Source: an uncultured Acidimicrobiales bacterium (lineage in GTDB: Bacteria; Actinomycetota; Acidimicrobiia; Acidimicrobiales; AC-14). From it: a stretch of 42,899 nt of DNA. Both the position numbers and the translations under genes were made by a program. The notes beneath the pieces were generated by a model, which saw only the letters and a program-made list of their open reading frames with translations, was not told the origin of the DNA and ran no database searches. The stretch is taken from NCBI GenBank assembly GCA_902805665.1, contig CADCTB010000193.1, positions 1 through 42,899 on the forward strand, in the 5' to 3' direction. Below, one piece after another: positions 8,362 to 15,886 of the stretch (position 1 is the stretch's first letter; the number at the start of each line of letters is the position of its first letter).

Positions 8362-9471
8362 CTAGGGCCGGTCTGGTTCCAAGATTCGCACCTTTCTCCG
8401 ATTGTGGATGAAGAACAGGATGAACCCACCGGCCACCAGCACGGTGGTGACGACGGCGAGCACCGCGACACCCATGGACCCGGCCCGGGGTATCGGAGGC
8501 GGCGGGGGCCCGAGCACGACGGTGACGTGGCCCTCGATCTGGGCGCCCGAGGCGTCGCCGAACGGGAACGTCCGGCACGTCGCCCGGCAGCGGACGACGA
8601 CGGTGCGCCCCCCCGCCTCCGTGGTCGCGATGAGGTCGTTCTCGTCGATACGCACCTGGCTGAACGCGTCGGCCGTCACCCGCCAGATGGCGCCGCGACG
8701 GTCGGCCACGTACGCGGTCCCGCCCCGACCGATGAACCCGGGGGGCGTGAACCCGACGCTCCCCACGCCGATGTCCGGGCCGGCGGGGAGCTCGGGCCTG
8801 ATGAGCACTCCGCTGGTGCCGTCGAAGCGGATGAAGACCACGTCGCCGGAGCTCTCGTCCGCTCCGATGAGGTCGCCGCCGTGCTCGCCGAACAGCTGGG
8901 GCGCAACCTCCATGCCGCCTTCAATGAGCGGGGCCCGCTCGGTCAGCGTCTTCAGCCGCCCCCTGCAGTCGATGGAGAAAAGGACCGTGTTCCTGCCTCG
9001 GCGACCGGCCACCAGCAGCTGGTTGCCGAACCGGCCGGTGGCGTCGAAAGCGATGCCCGTCAGCACGTCGACCGGGGGTGGCTCGATGAAGCGGGAGGCC
9101 TGGCCGTCGATCGTCACCCGCATCACCGCCTGTGGCGGAGTCCCCAGCTCGAGGGCGTAGATCTCGCCGGCCTCGAACCGGCAGCCGGCCCCGGGCACGT
9201 CGAGACCGGGGGCCATGGCGATGTAGCTCTCAGGCCCCGGGTCGGTCGAGTACGAGCCGAAGGGAGTCGGGGTCCCGCCGTCGGGGCGGACGAGGAAGAG
9301 CCGGCCGCCGGCGGCGGCCACCAGCGTCCCGTCCGGTCGGGGCCCGACCACATCGACCACGTCCGGCAACGACACCCAGCGCTCCCAGTTCGGCGGTACG
9401 GGGGCGGCGATGGGCGCCGGCTGGGCCGCGAACAGTCCGAGGCCGAGAGCGAGGAAGACGGCGGCGATCAG
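8362..9471 (-). CDS. Secreted beta-propeller-like protein with C-terminal membrane anchor
   Basis: About 369 residues. The N-terminus [23 protein letters not shown] looks like a signal peptide. The body has short beta-rich repeats (DGTLVAAAGGRLFLVRPDGG, TGIAFDATGRFGNQLLVAG, FIGRGGTAYVADRRGAIWRV) resembling NHL/SMP-type propeller blades. A proline run (GPPPPPIP) precedes one membrane helix (VAVLAVVTTVLVAGGFILFFI) and a basic tail. The start is a problem: no ATG, GTG or TTG exists at a position that keeps the signal peptide; CTG 9471, overlapping the thiH stop as CTGA, is the best fit. The track ORF extends antisense-like into thiH. The ligand is unknown. Confidence 0.6.
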   Translation of the reverse strand: MIAAVFLALGLGLFAAQPAPIAAPVPPNWERWVSLPDVVDVVGPRPDGTLVAAAGGRLFLVRPDGGTPTPFGSYSTDPGPESYIAMAPGLDVPGAGCRFEAGEIYALELGTPPQAVMRVTIDGQASRFIEPPPVDVLTGIAFDATGRFGNQLLVAGRRGRNTVLFSIDCRGRLKTLTERAPLIEGGMEVAPQLFGEHGGDLIGADESSGDVVFIRFDGTSGVLIRPELPAGPDIGVGSVGFTPPGFIGRGGTAYVADRRGAIWRVTADAFSQVRIDENDLIATTEAGGRTVVVRCRATCRTFPFGDASGAQIEGHVTVVLGPPPPPIPRAGSMGVAVLAVVTTVLVAGGFILFFIHNRRKVRILEPDRP

Positions 9472-10661
9472 TGCCGGGACTGCGCCGGGTAGGCGTCGGA
9501 GACACGTGCACCGATGGTGTCCTTCCAGACCGGGTCGTACCCGGCAGCGCGCAGAGCGGCGGCCACCTCGGCCGGGGACCGGGTGTCGCTCACCTCGAAC
9601 TGCGGCTCGGCCCCACCGGGCTCGGCGTAACCGCCGGGCTCCGTCTGCGAGCCGGCCGACATCTGGGTCACGCCGAGCTTGAAGGCCGCGTCCCGGAAGG
9701 CCGGGGACTCGCGGGTCGACAGGGTGATCCCCACGTCGGGCAGGGCCAGGCGCAGGGCGCAGAGGATCTGCACGTACTCCCGGTCGGTCACCGGACGAGC
9801 CGGCTCGAAGTCGCCGGCGGCCGGGCGCATCCGCGGCAGAGAGACGGCCACCTCGCACCGCCACCAGCGCCGGAGCAGGGCCGACGCGTGCGCGGCCACG
9901 GCCACGACGTCGGACCGCCAGTCCGGCTCCAGGCCGAGCAGGGCGCCCAGGGACAGCGACCGCATGCCCGCCTCGGCCGCCCGGTCGGGCGCGGCCAGGC
10001 GCCAGTCGTAGTTGCGCTTCTTCCCCTTCAGGTGGACGGCGGCGTAGGTGTCGCGGTCGTAGACCTCCTGGTAGACCACCAGCCCCTCGCAACCGGCCTC
10101 CACCAGCCGCCGGTACGTGGCCGTGTCCCAGACCTGGGTCTCCAGGGACACCGACGGCACGTCGGCGGCCAGCGCGCTGACGCACTCGACCAGGTAGTCC
10201 TTGGAGATGATCCGGGCGTGCTCCCCGGCCACGAGGAGCAGGTGACGGAACCCGCGCTCGGTGAGCGTGCGGGCTTCGGCCGCCACCTCGGCGGGCGACA
10301 GCGTGCGGCGGGCGATCTCGTTGCCCGACGAGAACCCGCAGTACGTGCACGTGGAGACGCACTCGTTCGACAGGTACAGCGGGGCGAACAGCCGCACCAC
10401 CCGGCCGAAGCGGCGGACGCTCGCGGCGTGGGCCAGGGCGGCCATGTCCTCCAAGCGGCCGGCCGCTGCCGGCGAGAGCAGGGCGCCCAGGTCGGCCAGA
10501 GATCGGCGGGTGGCCCGTAGCGCCCGGTCGACGTCGGCAGCTGTGGCCGTGGCGGCCAGGGCCAGAGCCCCGGTGAGGTCCGTGGCCAGGAAGTCCGCCG
10601 CCGCGGAGTGCTCCGGCACCCCGTCCGGCCGGGAGTCGAGGGCGACAGGCGTCGTGCTCAA
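9468..10661 (-). CDS. thiH: 2-iminoacetate synthase (ThiH), radical SAM
   Basis: ThiH cleaves tyrosine with a SAM-derived radical to give dehydroglycine (2-iminoacetate) for thiazole synthesis by ThiG. 397 residues. The radical-SAM cluster motif is [10 protein letters not shown] (C-x3-C-x2-C), followed by [11 protein letters not shown], the ThiH-typical [35 protein letters not shown], and LPRMRPA. C-terminal [12 protein letters not shown] is also characteristic. TTG 10661 is chosen because it overlaps the thiG stop as TTGA; the extended ORF in the track overlaps thiG. Use of ThiH rather than the oxygen-dependent ThiO is notable in an actinobacterium-like genome. Confidence 0.9.
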   Translation of the reverse strand: MSTTPVALDSRPDGVPEHSAAADFLATDLTGALALAATATAADVDRALRATRRSLADLGALLSPAAAGRLEDMAALAHAASVRRFGRVVRLFAPLYLSNECVSTCTYCGFSSGNEIARRTLSPAEVAAEARTLTERGFRHLLLVAGEHARIISKDYLVECVSALAADVPSVSLETQVWDTATYRRLVEAGCEGLVVYQEVYDRDTYAAVHLKGKKRNYDWRLAAPDRAAEAGMRSLSLGALLGLEPDWRSDVVAVAAHASALLRRWWRCEVAVSLPRMRPAAGDFEPARPVTDREYVQILCALRLALPDVGITLSTRESPAFRDAAFKLGVTQMSAGSQTEPGGYAEPGGAEPQFEVSDTRSPAEVAAALRAAGYDPVWKDTIGARVSDAYPAQSRH

Positions 10662-11425
10662 TTCAGGAAGCCGGTGAGCGGTGACGACGCCTCCGCCGCC
10701 CGGCCCACCCCCGGGAGCCCCGACCGGAAGGCCTGCCGTCCGGCCACGACCGCCATGCGGAAGGCGTCGGCCATGGCCGCAGGGTCGCCGGCGGTGCCGA
10801 TGGCGGTGTTGACCAGCACCGCGCCCGCCCCCATCTCCATGGCCTCGGCGGCCTGCGACGGGGCGCCGATGCCGGCGTCGACCACCACGGGCACGAACGA
10901 CTGCTCGATGATGATCTCCAGGGCGGCCTTGGTCCGCAGCCCCTGGTTCGACCCGATCCAGGAGCCGAGGGGCATGACGGTGGCGCAGCCCACCTCTTCC
11001 AGGCGCTTGCAGAGGACCGGGTCGGCGTTGACGTACGGGAGCACGGTGAAGCCCTCGGCGCACAGGATCTCGGCCGCCTTCAACGTCTCCACCCCGTCGG
11101 GCAACAGGTAGCGGGGCTCGGGGGTGATCTCGAGCTTGATCCAGGTGGGATAGCCACCGCTGCGGGCCAGCCGGGCCAGGCGCACGGCCTCCTCGGCGTC
11201 GTCGGCCCCACTGGTGTTGGTGAGCAGCAGGACCTTGCCGGGATCCACGGCGTCGAGGATGTCCTCTTCCGCAGTGGTGTCGATCCGGCGGAGGGCGACG
11301 GTCACCATCTCGGTGCCCGAGGAGACGATGGCCGCGGCAAGGGCGGCGTTGGACGGGAACTTCCCGGTGCCGAGGAACAGGCGGCTCCCGAACTCACGGC
11401 CGGCGATCACGAGGGGGTCATGCAT
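10658..11425 (-). CDS. thiG: Thiazole synthase
   Basis: ThiG forms the thiazole phosphate of thiamine from DXP, dehydroglycine and ThiS-thiocarboxylate. 255 residues, the usual length, a TIM barrel. Seen: [15 protein letters not shown] near the N-terminus, [11 protein letters not shown], the [10 protein letters not shown] segment, [34 protein letters not shown] and [17 protein letters not shown]. The sulfur carrier gene thiS, often just upstream, is absent here: 19 bp upstream begins a divergent DUF2203 gene. A TAAGGT box ends 8 nt before ATG 11425. There is no room for a TPP riboswitch. Confidence 0.93.
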   Translation of the reverse strand: MHDPLVIAGREFGSRLFLGTGKFPSNAALAAAIVSSGTEMVTVALRRIDTTAEEDILDAVDPGKVLLLTNTSGADDAEEAVRLARLARSGGYPTWIKLEITPEPRYLLPDGVETLKAAEILCAEGFTVLPYVNADPVLCKRLEEVGCATVMPLGSWIGSNQGLRTKAALEIIIEQSFVPVVVDAGIGAPSQAAEAMEMGAGAVLVNTAIGTAGDPAAMADAFRMAVVAGRQAFRSGLPGVGRAAEASSPLTGFLN

Positions 11426-11432
11426 CCCGACC

Positions 11433-11439
11433 TACCTTA
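11433..11439. promoter_or_regulatory. Overlapping divergent -10 boxes between thiG and DUF2203 gene
   Basis: The heptamer TACCTTA reads as TACCTT on the plus strand, 6 nt before GTG 11445, and as TAAGGT on the minus strand, 8 nt before ATG 11425. Both genes would then be leaderless or nearly so, driven from the same few base pairs. Confidence 0.5.
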
Positions 11440-11444
11440 CGTGG

Positions 11445-11786
11445 GTGCGCTACTGGACCGTCAGCGAGGCCCGGGCCTACCTTCCCCGGGTCCGGGAGCT
11501 GGCCGAGACCATCCGTCACGCGGCCAAGCTGCGGGCGGGCGAGGCCGGCTCCACGAACGGGAGCCGGGCGCCCATCCTCGACGCCCAGGAGGCGCTGGAG
11601 GAGATGCAGGCCGGTGACATCATCTTCCGCGACGCCATGACCGGACTTCTCGACTTCCACGCCAAGGGCGCCGACGGCGTCGTGTACTTCCTCTGCTGGC
11701 GCCTCGACGAAGGGGACCTCGGCTTCTGGCACCTGCCCTCGGAGGGCTTCCCCGGCCGCAAGCCGTTGCCGAGGGACCCGGAGTGA
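11445..11786 (+). CDS. DUF2203 family protein
   Basis: 113 residues from GTG 11445. The DUF2203 pattern is clear: N-terminal RYWTVSEARAYLPRVRELAETI, a central helix, then the compact end GVVYFLCWRLDEGDLGFWHLPSEGFPGRKPLP, which matches the family's LCW..GE..I..WH....GF.GR.P block. Function is unknown for the family. The ORF-track version begins 231 nt upstream inside thiG antisense and is not credible; the in-frame GTG preceded by TACCTT and 6 nt indicates a leaderless start. A small membrane-peptide gene follows 31 nt downstream. Confidence 0.85.
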   Translation: MRYWTVSEARAYLPRVRELAETIRHAAKLRAGEAGSTNGSRAPILDAQEALEEMQAGDIIFRDAMTGLLDFHAKGADGVVYFLCWRLDEGDLGFWHLPSEGFPGRKPLPRDPE

Positions 11787-11817
11787 GGCGCTTCCCCCGC
11801 CACTCGGCTGGAGGGTC

Positions 11818-11910
11818 ATGAAGACCCGCACGCTGATCATCCTGGCCATGGTGGCCGGGCTCGCCATCCTGGTGGCCTTCGCCGCCCAGATCACGCTGGC
11901 CGCCAGGTAG
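11818..11910 (+). CDS. 30-residue single-pass membrane peptide
   Basis: A short ORF not in the ORF track: MKTRTLIILAMVAGLAILVAFAAQ then ITLAAR. It starts with ATG 11818 after a good ribosome binding site (GGAGGGTC, 4-8 nt upstream) and consists almost entirely of one membrane helix with a basic N-terminus. It lies 31 nt after the DUF2203 gene in the same direction, so is probably co-transcribed. It could be a structural micro-protein; nothing more can be said from sequence. Confidence 0.5.
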   Translation: MKTRTLIILAMVAGLAILVAFAAQITLAAR

Positions 11911-11944
11911 CGAGCAGGGTCGTCATCGGAACCTGACGCGAGGC

Positions 11945-11950
11945 TATTGT
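11945..11950 (+). promoter_or_regulatory. Candidate -10 box upstream of beta-helix gene
   Basis: TATTGT lies 36 nt before ATG 11987. A strong ribosome binding site, AGAGGAGG (11975-11982), is between them, so this gene has a normal leader, unlike its neighbours. Confidence 0.35.
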
Positions 11951-11986
11951 CCGCCTGACAGCGGGGCGGGAACCAGAGGAGGCGGC

Positions 11987-13069
11987 ATGGGACGCAGCAG
12001 CGGCAGGTCTCTCGTGGTGGCGGTCATGACCGTCCTGGCCGGGCTGGCCCTGACCGGCCCCGCACAGGCCGCCATCCTGACGTGCGGCCAGACCATCACC
12101 CAGGACACCATCCTCGAGAACGACCTGGGGCCCTGCCCGAACCACGGCGTCGTCATCGGGGCCGACGGCATCACGCTCGACCTCAACGGCCACCAGGTCT
12201 CCGGCACGTCGGGCGGTCGAGACGGAGCCGGCGTCTACCTGCTCAACCGGAGCGGGGTGACCGTCATGAACGGCACGGTCAGCGCCTTCGACATCGGTGT
12301 GGCCATCGACGGGGGATCGGGCAACACGGTGAGGGGCATGACCGCCCGCGACAACATCGGCGGCCTCGGAGCCATCGGGGGCGACGGCATCGCCATCATG
12401 TCCTCCCAGTCGAACAGCATCGTCAACAACCTGGTGCACAACAACGGCCCCTTCTCCGGCGTCGGCCTCTACTCCCGCCGGGACAGTGACCACCCAGGCG
12501 TGCGCGGCGTGGCCCGGGACAACGTCATCTCCGGCAACTCCATCACCGGCAACATCATCGGACGCAACCGGTCGACACCGACGGACACGGACAACGACGG
12601 CATCCGGGTGGAGAACGACGCGGTCTTCAACACATTCGAGAACAACCGGGTGGCCCGCAACGGGCTGGACGGCATCGCGCTGTTCGCCGACACAGCCGAC
12701 AACATCGTCCGGAACAACCAGGTCGAGGGGAACGGGTTCTACCGCACCACGGCTCGCCGGGGCAGCGGGATCATCGTCTTCACCCGGTCCACCAGGAACG
12801 TGGTGGAGAACAACCAGGTGGTGAACAACGCCGACAGCGGGATCGACATCCGGCCGCCTCTCGCCGCCTTCCCAGGGGCGACCAACAACCGGATCGTCAA
12901 CAACCTGGCGGTCGGCAACGGTGCGCTGCCCTTCATCCCGAGTCCCGTCTTCGGGCCGAGCTTCGACCTCAAGGACGGGAACCCGAACTGCGATGCGAAT
13001 GTCTGGTTCGGCAACCGGTACCGCACGTTCAACCAGCCCTGCGTCACGACCGGCGGGCAACAGGTCTAG
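11987..13069 (+). CDS. Secreted right-handed parallel beta-helix protein
   Basis: 360 residues. A signal peptide (MGRSSGRSLVVAVMTVLAGLALTGPAQA) precedes the mature AILTCGQTITQDTILENDL. The body is built of repeated beta-helix coils with the NosD/PbH1 flavour: GITLDLNGHQVSG, GVTVMNGTVSAFDIGVAID, NTVRGMTARDN, SNSIVNNLVHNNG, NTFENNRVARNGLDGIALF, NIVRNNQVEGNG, NVVENNQVVNNADSGIDI, NNRIVNNLAVGNG. The final GNPNCDANVWFGNRYRTFNQPC is a common cap in these proteins, with two Cys that could pair. Such proteins bind or cleave polysaccharides or act as surface structures; catalytic residues cannot be assigned. Confidence 0.82.
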   Translation: MGRSSGRSLVVAVMTVLAGLALTGPAQAAILTCGQTITQDTILENDLGPCPNHGVVIGADGITLDLNGHQVSGTSGGRDGAGVYLLNRSGVTVMNGTVSAFDIGVAIDGGSGNTVRGMTARDNIGGLGAIGGDGIAIMSSQSNSIVNNLVHNNGPFSGVGLYSRRDSDHPGVRGVARDNVISGNSITGNIIGRNRSTPTDTDNDGIRVENDAVFNTFENNRVARNGLDGIALFADTADNIVRNNQVEGNGFYRTTARRGSGIIVFTRSTRNVVENNQVVNNADSGIDIRPPLAAFPGATNNRIVNNLAVGNGALPFIPSPVFGPSFDLKDGNPNCDANVWFGNRYRTFNQPCVTTGGQQV

Positions 13070-13097
13070 CGGGAGCGGTTACGTGGTCCGTCGCCGG

Positions 13098-13103
13098 TAG
13101 GCT
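13098..13103 (+). promoter_or_regulatory. Candidate -10 box of lpdA operon (leaderless)
   Basis: TAGGCT followed by 6 nt and ATG 13110. No Shine-Dalgarno sequence is seen before lpdA, in line with a leaderless transcript for the lpdA-E2-lipBA operon. Confidence 0.55.
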
Positions 13104-13109
13104 CGGGCC

Positions 13110-14504
13110 ATGGCCGAGGAGTTCGACCTTGTGGTAGTCGGTGGTGGCCCGGGCGGGTACGCGGCCGCCCTGTACGCGTCGGGGGCCGGCATGTCGGTCG
13201 CCCTGGTGGAGAAGGACAAGGTGGGCGGCACCTGCCTGCACCGGGGATGCATCCCGGCCAAGCACTACCTCGAAACGGCGTCGGTCTTCCGCACGGTGTC
13301 CGGGGCCAAGGAGTTCGGCGTCCAGGCCGACCAGCCCCTGCTCGACCTCGGCATCTCCCGGGCCCGCAAGCAGAAGGTGGTCGACCAGCTGTGGAAGGGC
13401 CTCCAGGGCCTGATGAAGAGGCGCAAGATCAAGACGTTCGTCGGCACCGGTCGCCTCGGCGCCGACCATGTCGTGACCGTCGACGATGAGGCCGGCACCC
13501 AGCTGCACGGGCGCCACGTCGTGCTGGCCACCGGCTCCGTGCCCCGCACCATCCCCGGGTTCGAGCCGGACGGGTCGAAGATCCTCACCTCTGACCACGT
13601 GCTCGAGCTCGACACGCTGCCGGCCTCGGCTGCGGTGATCGGTGGCGGGGCCATCGGCTGTGAGTTCGCTTCCATGCTGAGCGACCTGGGCTGCGACGTG
13701 ACCCTGCTCGAGGCCCTGCCCAAGCTCCTTCCCGGTTGTGACGCGGACGTGGTCGACGTGGTGGTCAAGTCGTTCAAGCGCCGGGGCATGACGGTGCGCA
13801 CCGGGGTGACGGTCGAGGGCCAGGAGCAGTCCAACGGACAGGTCACCGTGCGGTTGGCCGACGGCGAGTCGGTCACCGTCGACACCGTGGTGGTGTCGGT
13901 GGGCCGGCGGCCGCTCACCGATGGGCTCGGTCTGGAGGACACCAAGGTGGAGGTCGACGAGAAGGGGTTCATCACGGTCGACAACCACCAGCGCACCGCG
14001 GAGGACGGGGTCTACGCCGTGGGCGACGTCGTGGCCACCCCCCAGCTGGCCCACGTGGGCTTCGCCGAGGCCATCGTCGCCGTCCGGGACATGCTCGGCG
14101 AGGCGCTCGAGCCGGTCGACTACGGCAAGGTCCCGTGGTGCATCTACTGCCATCCGGAGGTGGCGTTCGCCGGCATGACCGAGCAGGCGGCACGGGACGC
14201 CGGTCACGACGTCACCGTGTCCAAGCACTCGTTCAACGCCAACAGCCGGGCCCTGATCATCGGTGAGGCCGAGGGCCTGGTGAAGGTCATCGCCGAGAAG
14301 CGGCCCGACGGGAAGGCCGGCCCCATCCTGGGCGTCCACATGGTCGGCCCCTGGGTCACCGAGCAGCTCGGCGAAGGCTGGCTGTCGCTCAACTGGGAGG
14401 CCACGCCCGACGACATGGGCCAGCTCATCCATCCGCATCCGACGTTGTCCGAGACCTTCGGCGAGACGGTCCTGACCCTCACTGGAAGAGGTCTGCACGG
14501 CTGA
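13110..14504 (+). CDS. lpdA: Dihydrolipoyl dehydrogenase (E3)
   Basis: E3 reoxidises dihydrolipoyl groups on E2 or GcvH using FAD and NAD. 464 residues, standard length. The N-terminal FAD motif is VVVGGGPGGYAAALYASGAG; the redox-active disulfide is GGTCLHRGCIPAK (cysteines at about residues 41 and 46); the NAD motif is AAVIGGGAIGCEFASML; the second FAD block is GVYAVGDVVATPQLAH; and the C-terminal dimer-interface catalytic pair is in HPHPTLSETFGE. It is the first gene of a coupled operon: its TGA overlaps the ATG of the E2 gene (TGATG), followed by the lipoylation enzyme. Confidence 0.95.
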   Translation: MAEEFDLVVVGGGPGGYAAALYASGAGMSVALVEKDKVGGTCLHRGCIPAKHYLETASVFRTVSGAKEFGVQADQPLLDLGISRARKQKVVDQLWKGLQGLMKRRKIKTFVGTGRLGADHVVTVDDEAGTQLHGRHVVLATGSVPRTIPGFEPDGSKILTSDHVLELDTLPASAAVIGGGAIGCEFASMLSDLGCDVTLLEALPKLLPGCDADVVDVVVKSFKRRGMTVRTGVTVEGQEQSNGQVTVRLADGESVTVDTVVVSVGRRPLTDGLGLEDTKVEVDEKGFITVDNHQRTAEDGVYAVGDVVATPQLAHVGFAEAIVAVRDMLGEALEPVDYGKVPWCIYCHPEVAFAGMTEQAARDAGHDVTVSKHSFNANSRALIIGEAEGLVKVIAEKRPDGKAGPILGVHMVGPWVTEQLGEGWLSLNWEATPDDMGQLIHPHPTLSETFGETVLTLTGRGLHG

Positions 14505-15886
14505 TGGCCGATATCACCATGCCGCAACTCGGCGAGACGGTCACCGAGGGAACCATCACCCGGTGGTTCAAGAAGGTCGGCGACCAGGTGGCCGAGGACG
14601 AGCCCCTCTTCGAGGTGTCCACCGACAAGGTCGACTCAGAAGTGCCCGCCGCGTCGGCCGGCTACCTCAAGGAGATCCTCGTCGAGGAGGGCGAGACGGT
14701 CGACGTGGGGGCCAGGCTGGCGGTGATAGACGACGCGCCGCCGTCGGCCAACGGGAAGGCGGCGCCCGAGAAGCCCGAGTCTGAGGAGCCCGAGCCCGCG
14801 GCGGCGCCCGAGGCCGAGCCCGAGGCCGAGGACGCGACGCAGGAGGACGAAATCCGGGAGGTCGTGCCCGAGCCCGAACCCCAGATGGATCCCGATCCCG
14901 ACCCGGCGCCGGCACCCCGGCCCAGGGCTGAGCCCGCCGCCCCCGCCGCCGGCGGGCGGCGGGTCCTGTCGCCCCTGGTCCGGCGCCTGCTGGCCGAGAA
15001 CGACCTCGACGTCGACGACATCCAGGGCACCGGCATCGAGGGCCGAGTGACCCGCAACGACGTGATGGCCCACCTGGACAAGGGCGGAAGCCGCGCCGGC
15101 GCGCCCAAGCCGGCCGCCGCCCGCCCCACTGCGCCCGCCCCGCCGGCGGCCGTCACCCCCAAGGCCCGGGCCGGGGCCGACGAGGTCATCCCCTTCACCA
15201 ACATCCGCAAGCGCACGGCCGAGCACATGGTCCGTTCGCAGGCCACCTCGGCCCACGTGCTGATCGCCATGGAGGTCGACTTCGACGCCGTCGACCGGGT
15301 CCGCCTGGCCCAGAAGACGGCCTTCAAGGCGGAGGAGGGGTTCTCCCTCACGTACCTGCCCTTCGTGTCCCGGGCGGTGGTCGACGCCATCCGCGACTTC
15401 CCCCACGTCAACGCCTCCGTCGGCGACAACGAGCTCATCGTCCACCGGGCCGTCCACCTCGGCATCGCGGTGGACATCAACTTCGAGGGCCTCATCGTCC
15501 CCGTGGTCCACGACGCCGACGGCAAGCGCATGCGGTCGATCGCCCGGGAGATCGCCGACCTGGCCGGTCGGGCCCGTAGCAAGAAGCTCAACGCCGACGA
15601 GATCTCGGGCAGCACGTTCACCATCACCAACCCGGGCGGCTACGGCACGTTCTTCACCGCCGCGGTCATCAACCAGCCGCAGGTGGCGATCCTGTCCACC
15701 GACGGCGTGAAGAAGCGCCCGGTGGTCGTGGAGCTGCCCGACGGCAGCGACGCCATCGCCATCCACCCGGTGGGCACGCTGGCTCTGAGCTTCGACCATC
15801 GGGCCTTCGACGGCGCCTATGCGTCGGCGTTCCTGGCCCGGTGCCGCGACATCCTCGAGACCCGGGACTGGTCGCAGGAGCTGTGA
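14504..15886 (+). CDS. sucB: 2-oxoacid dehydrogenase E2 (dihydrolipoamide acyltransferase, SucB-like)
   Basis: 460 residues with the full E2 order. Residues 1-75 form one lipoyl domain (MPQLGETVTEGTITRWFKKVGD, lipoylated Lys in STDKVDSEV). A long Glu/Pro/Ala linker follows (about 80-145). The peripheral E1/E3-binding domain is LSPLVRRLLAENDLDVDDIQGTG..GRVTRNDVMAHL (about 160-195), and the C-terminal catalytic domain ends with LSFDHRAFDGAYASAFL, the HxxxDG acyltransferase site. SucB (2-oxoglutarate) is the likeliest assignment, but a branched-chain or pyruvate E2 cannot be excluded, since no E1 gene is present. Start and stop overlap lpdA (1 bp) and lipBA (4 bp). Confidence 0.92.
   Translation: MADITMPQLGETVTEGTITRWFKKVGDQVAEDEPLFEVSTDKVDSEVPAASAGYLKEILVEEGETVDVGARLAVIDDAPPSANGKAAPEKPESEEPEPAAAPEAEPEAEDATQEDEIREVVPEPEPQMDPDPDPAPAPRPRAEPAAPAAGGRRVLSPLVRRLLAENDLDVDDIQGTGIEGRVTRNDVMAHLDKGGSRAGAPKPAAARPTAPAPPAAVTPKARAGADEVIPFTNIRKRTAEHMVRSQATSAHVLIAMEVDFDAVDRVRLAQKTAFKAEEGFSLTYLPFVSRAVVDAIRDFPHVNASVGDNELIVHRAVHLGIAVDINFEGLIVPVVHDADGKRMRSIAREIADLAGRARSKKLNADEISGSTFTITNPGGYGTFFTAAVINQPQVAILSTDGVKKRPVVVELPDGSDAIAIHPVGTLALSFDHRAFDGAYASAFLARCRDILETRDWSQEL

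Noticed and set aside
11426-11444. Possible TPP riboswitch before thiG
   Set aside because: Only 19 bp separate thiG from the divergent gene, so no riboswitch fits.
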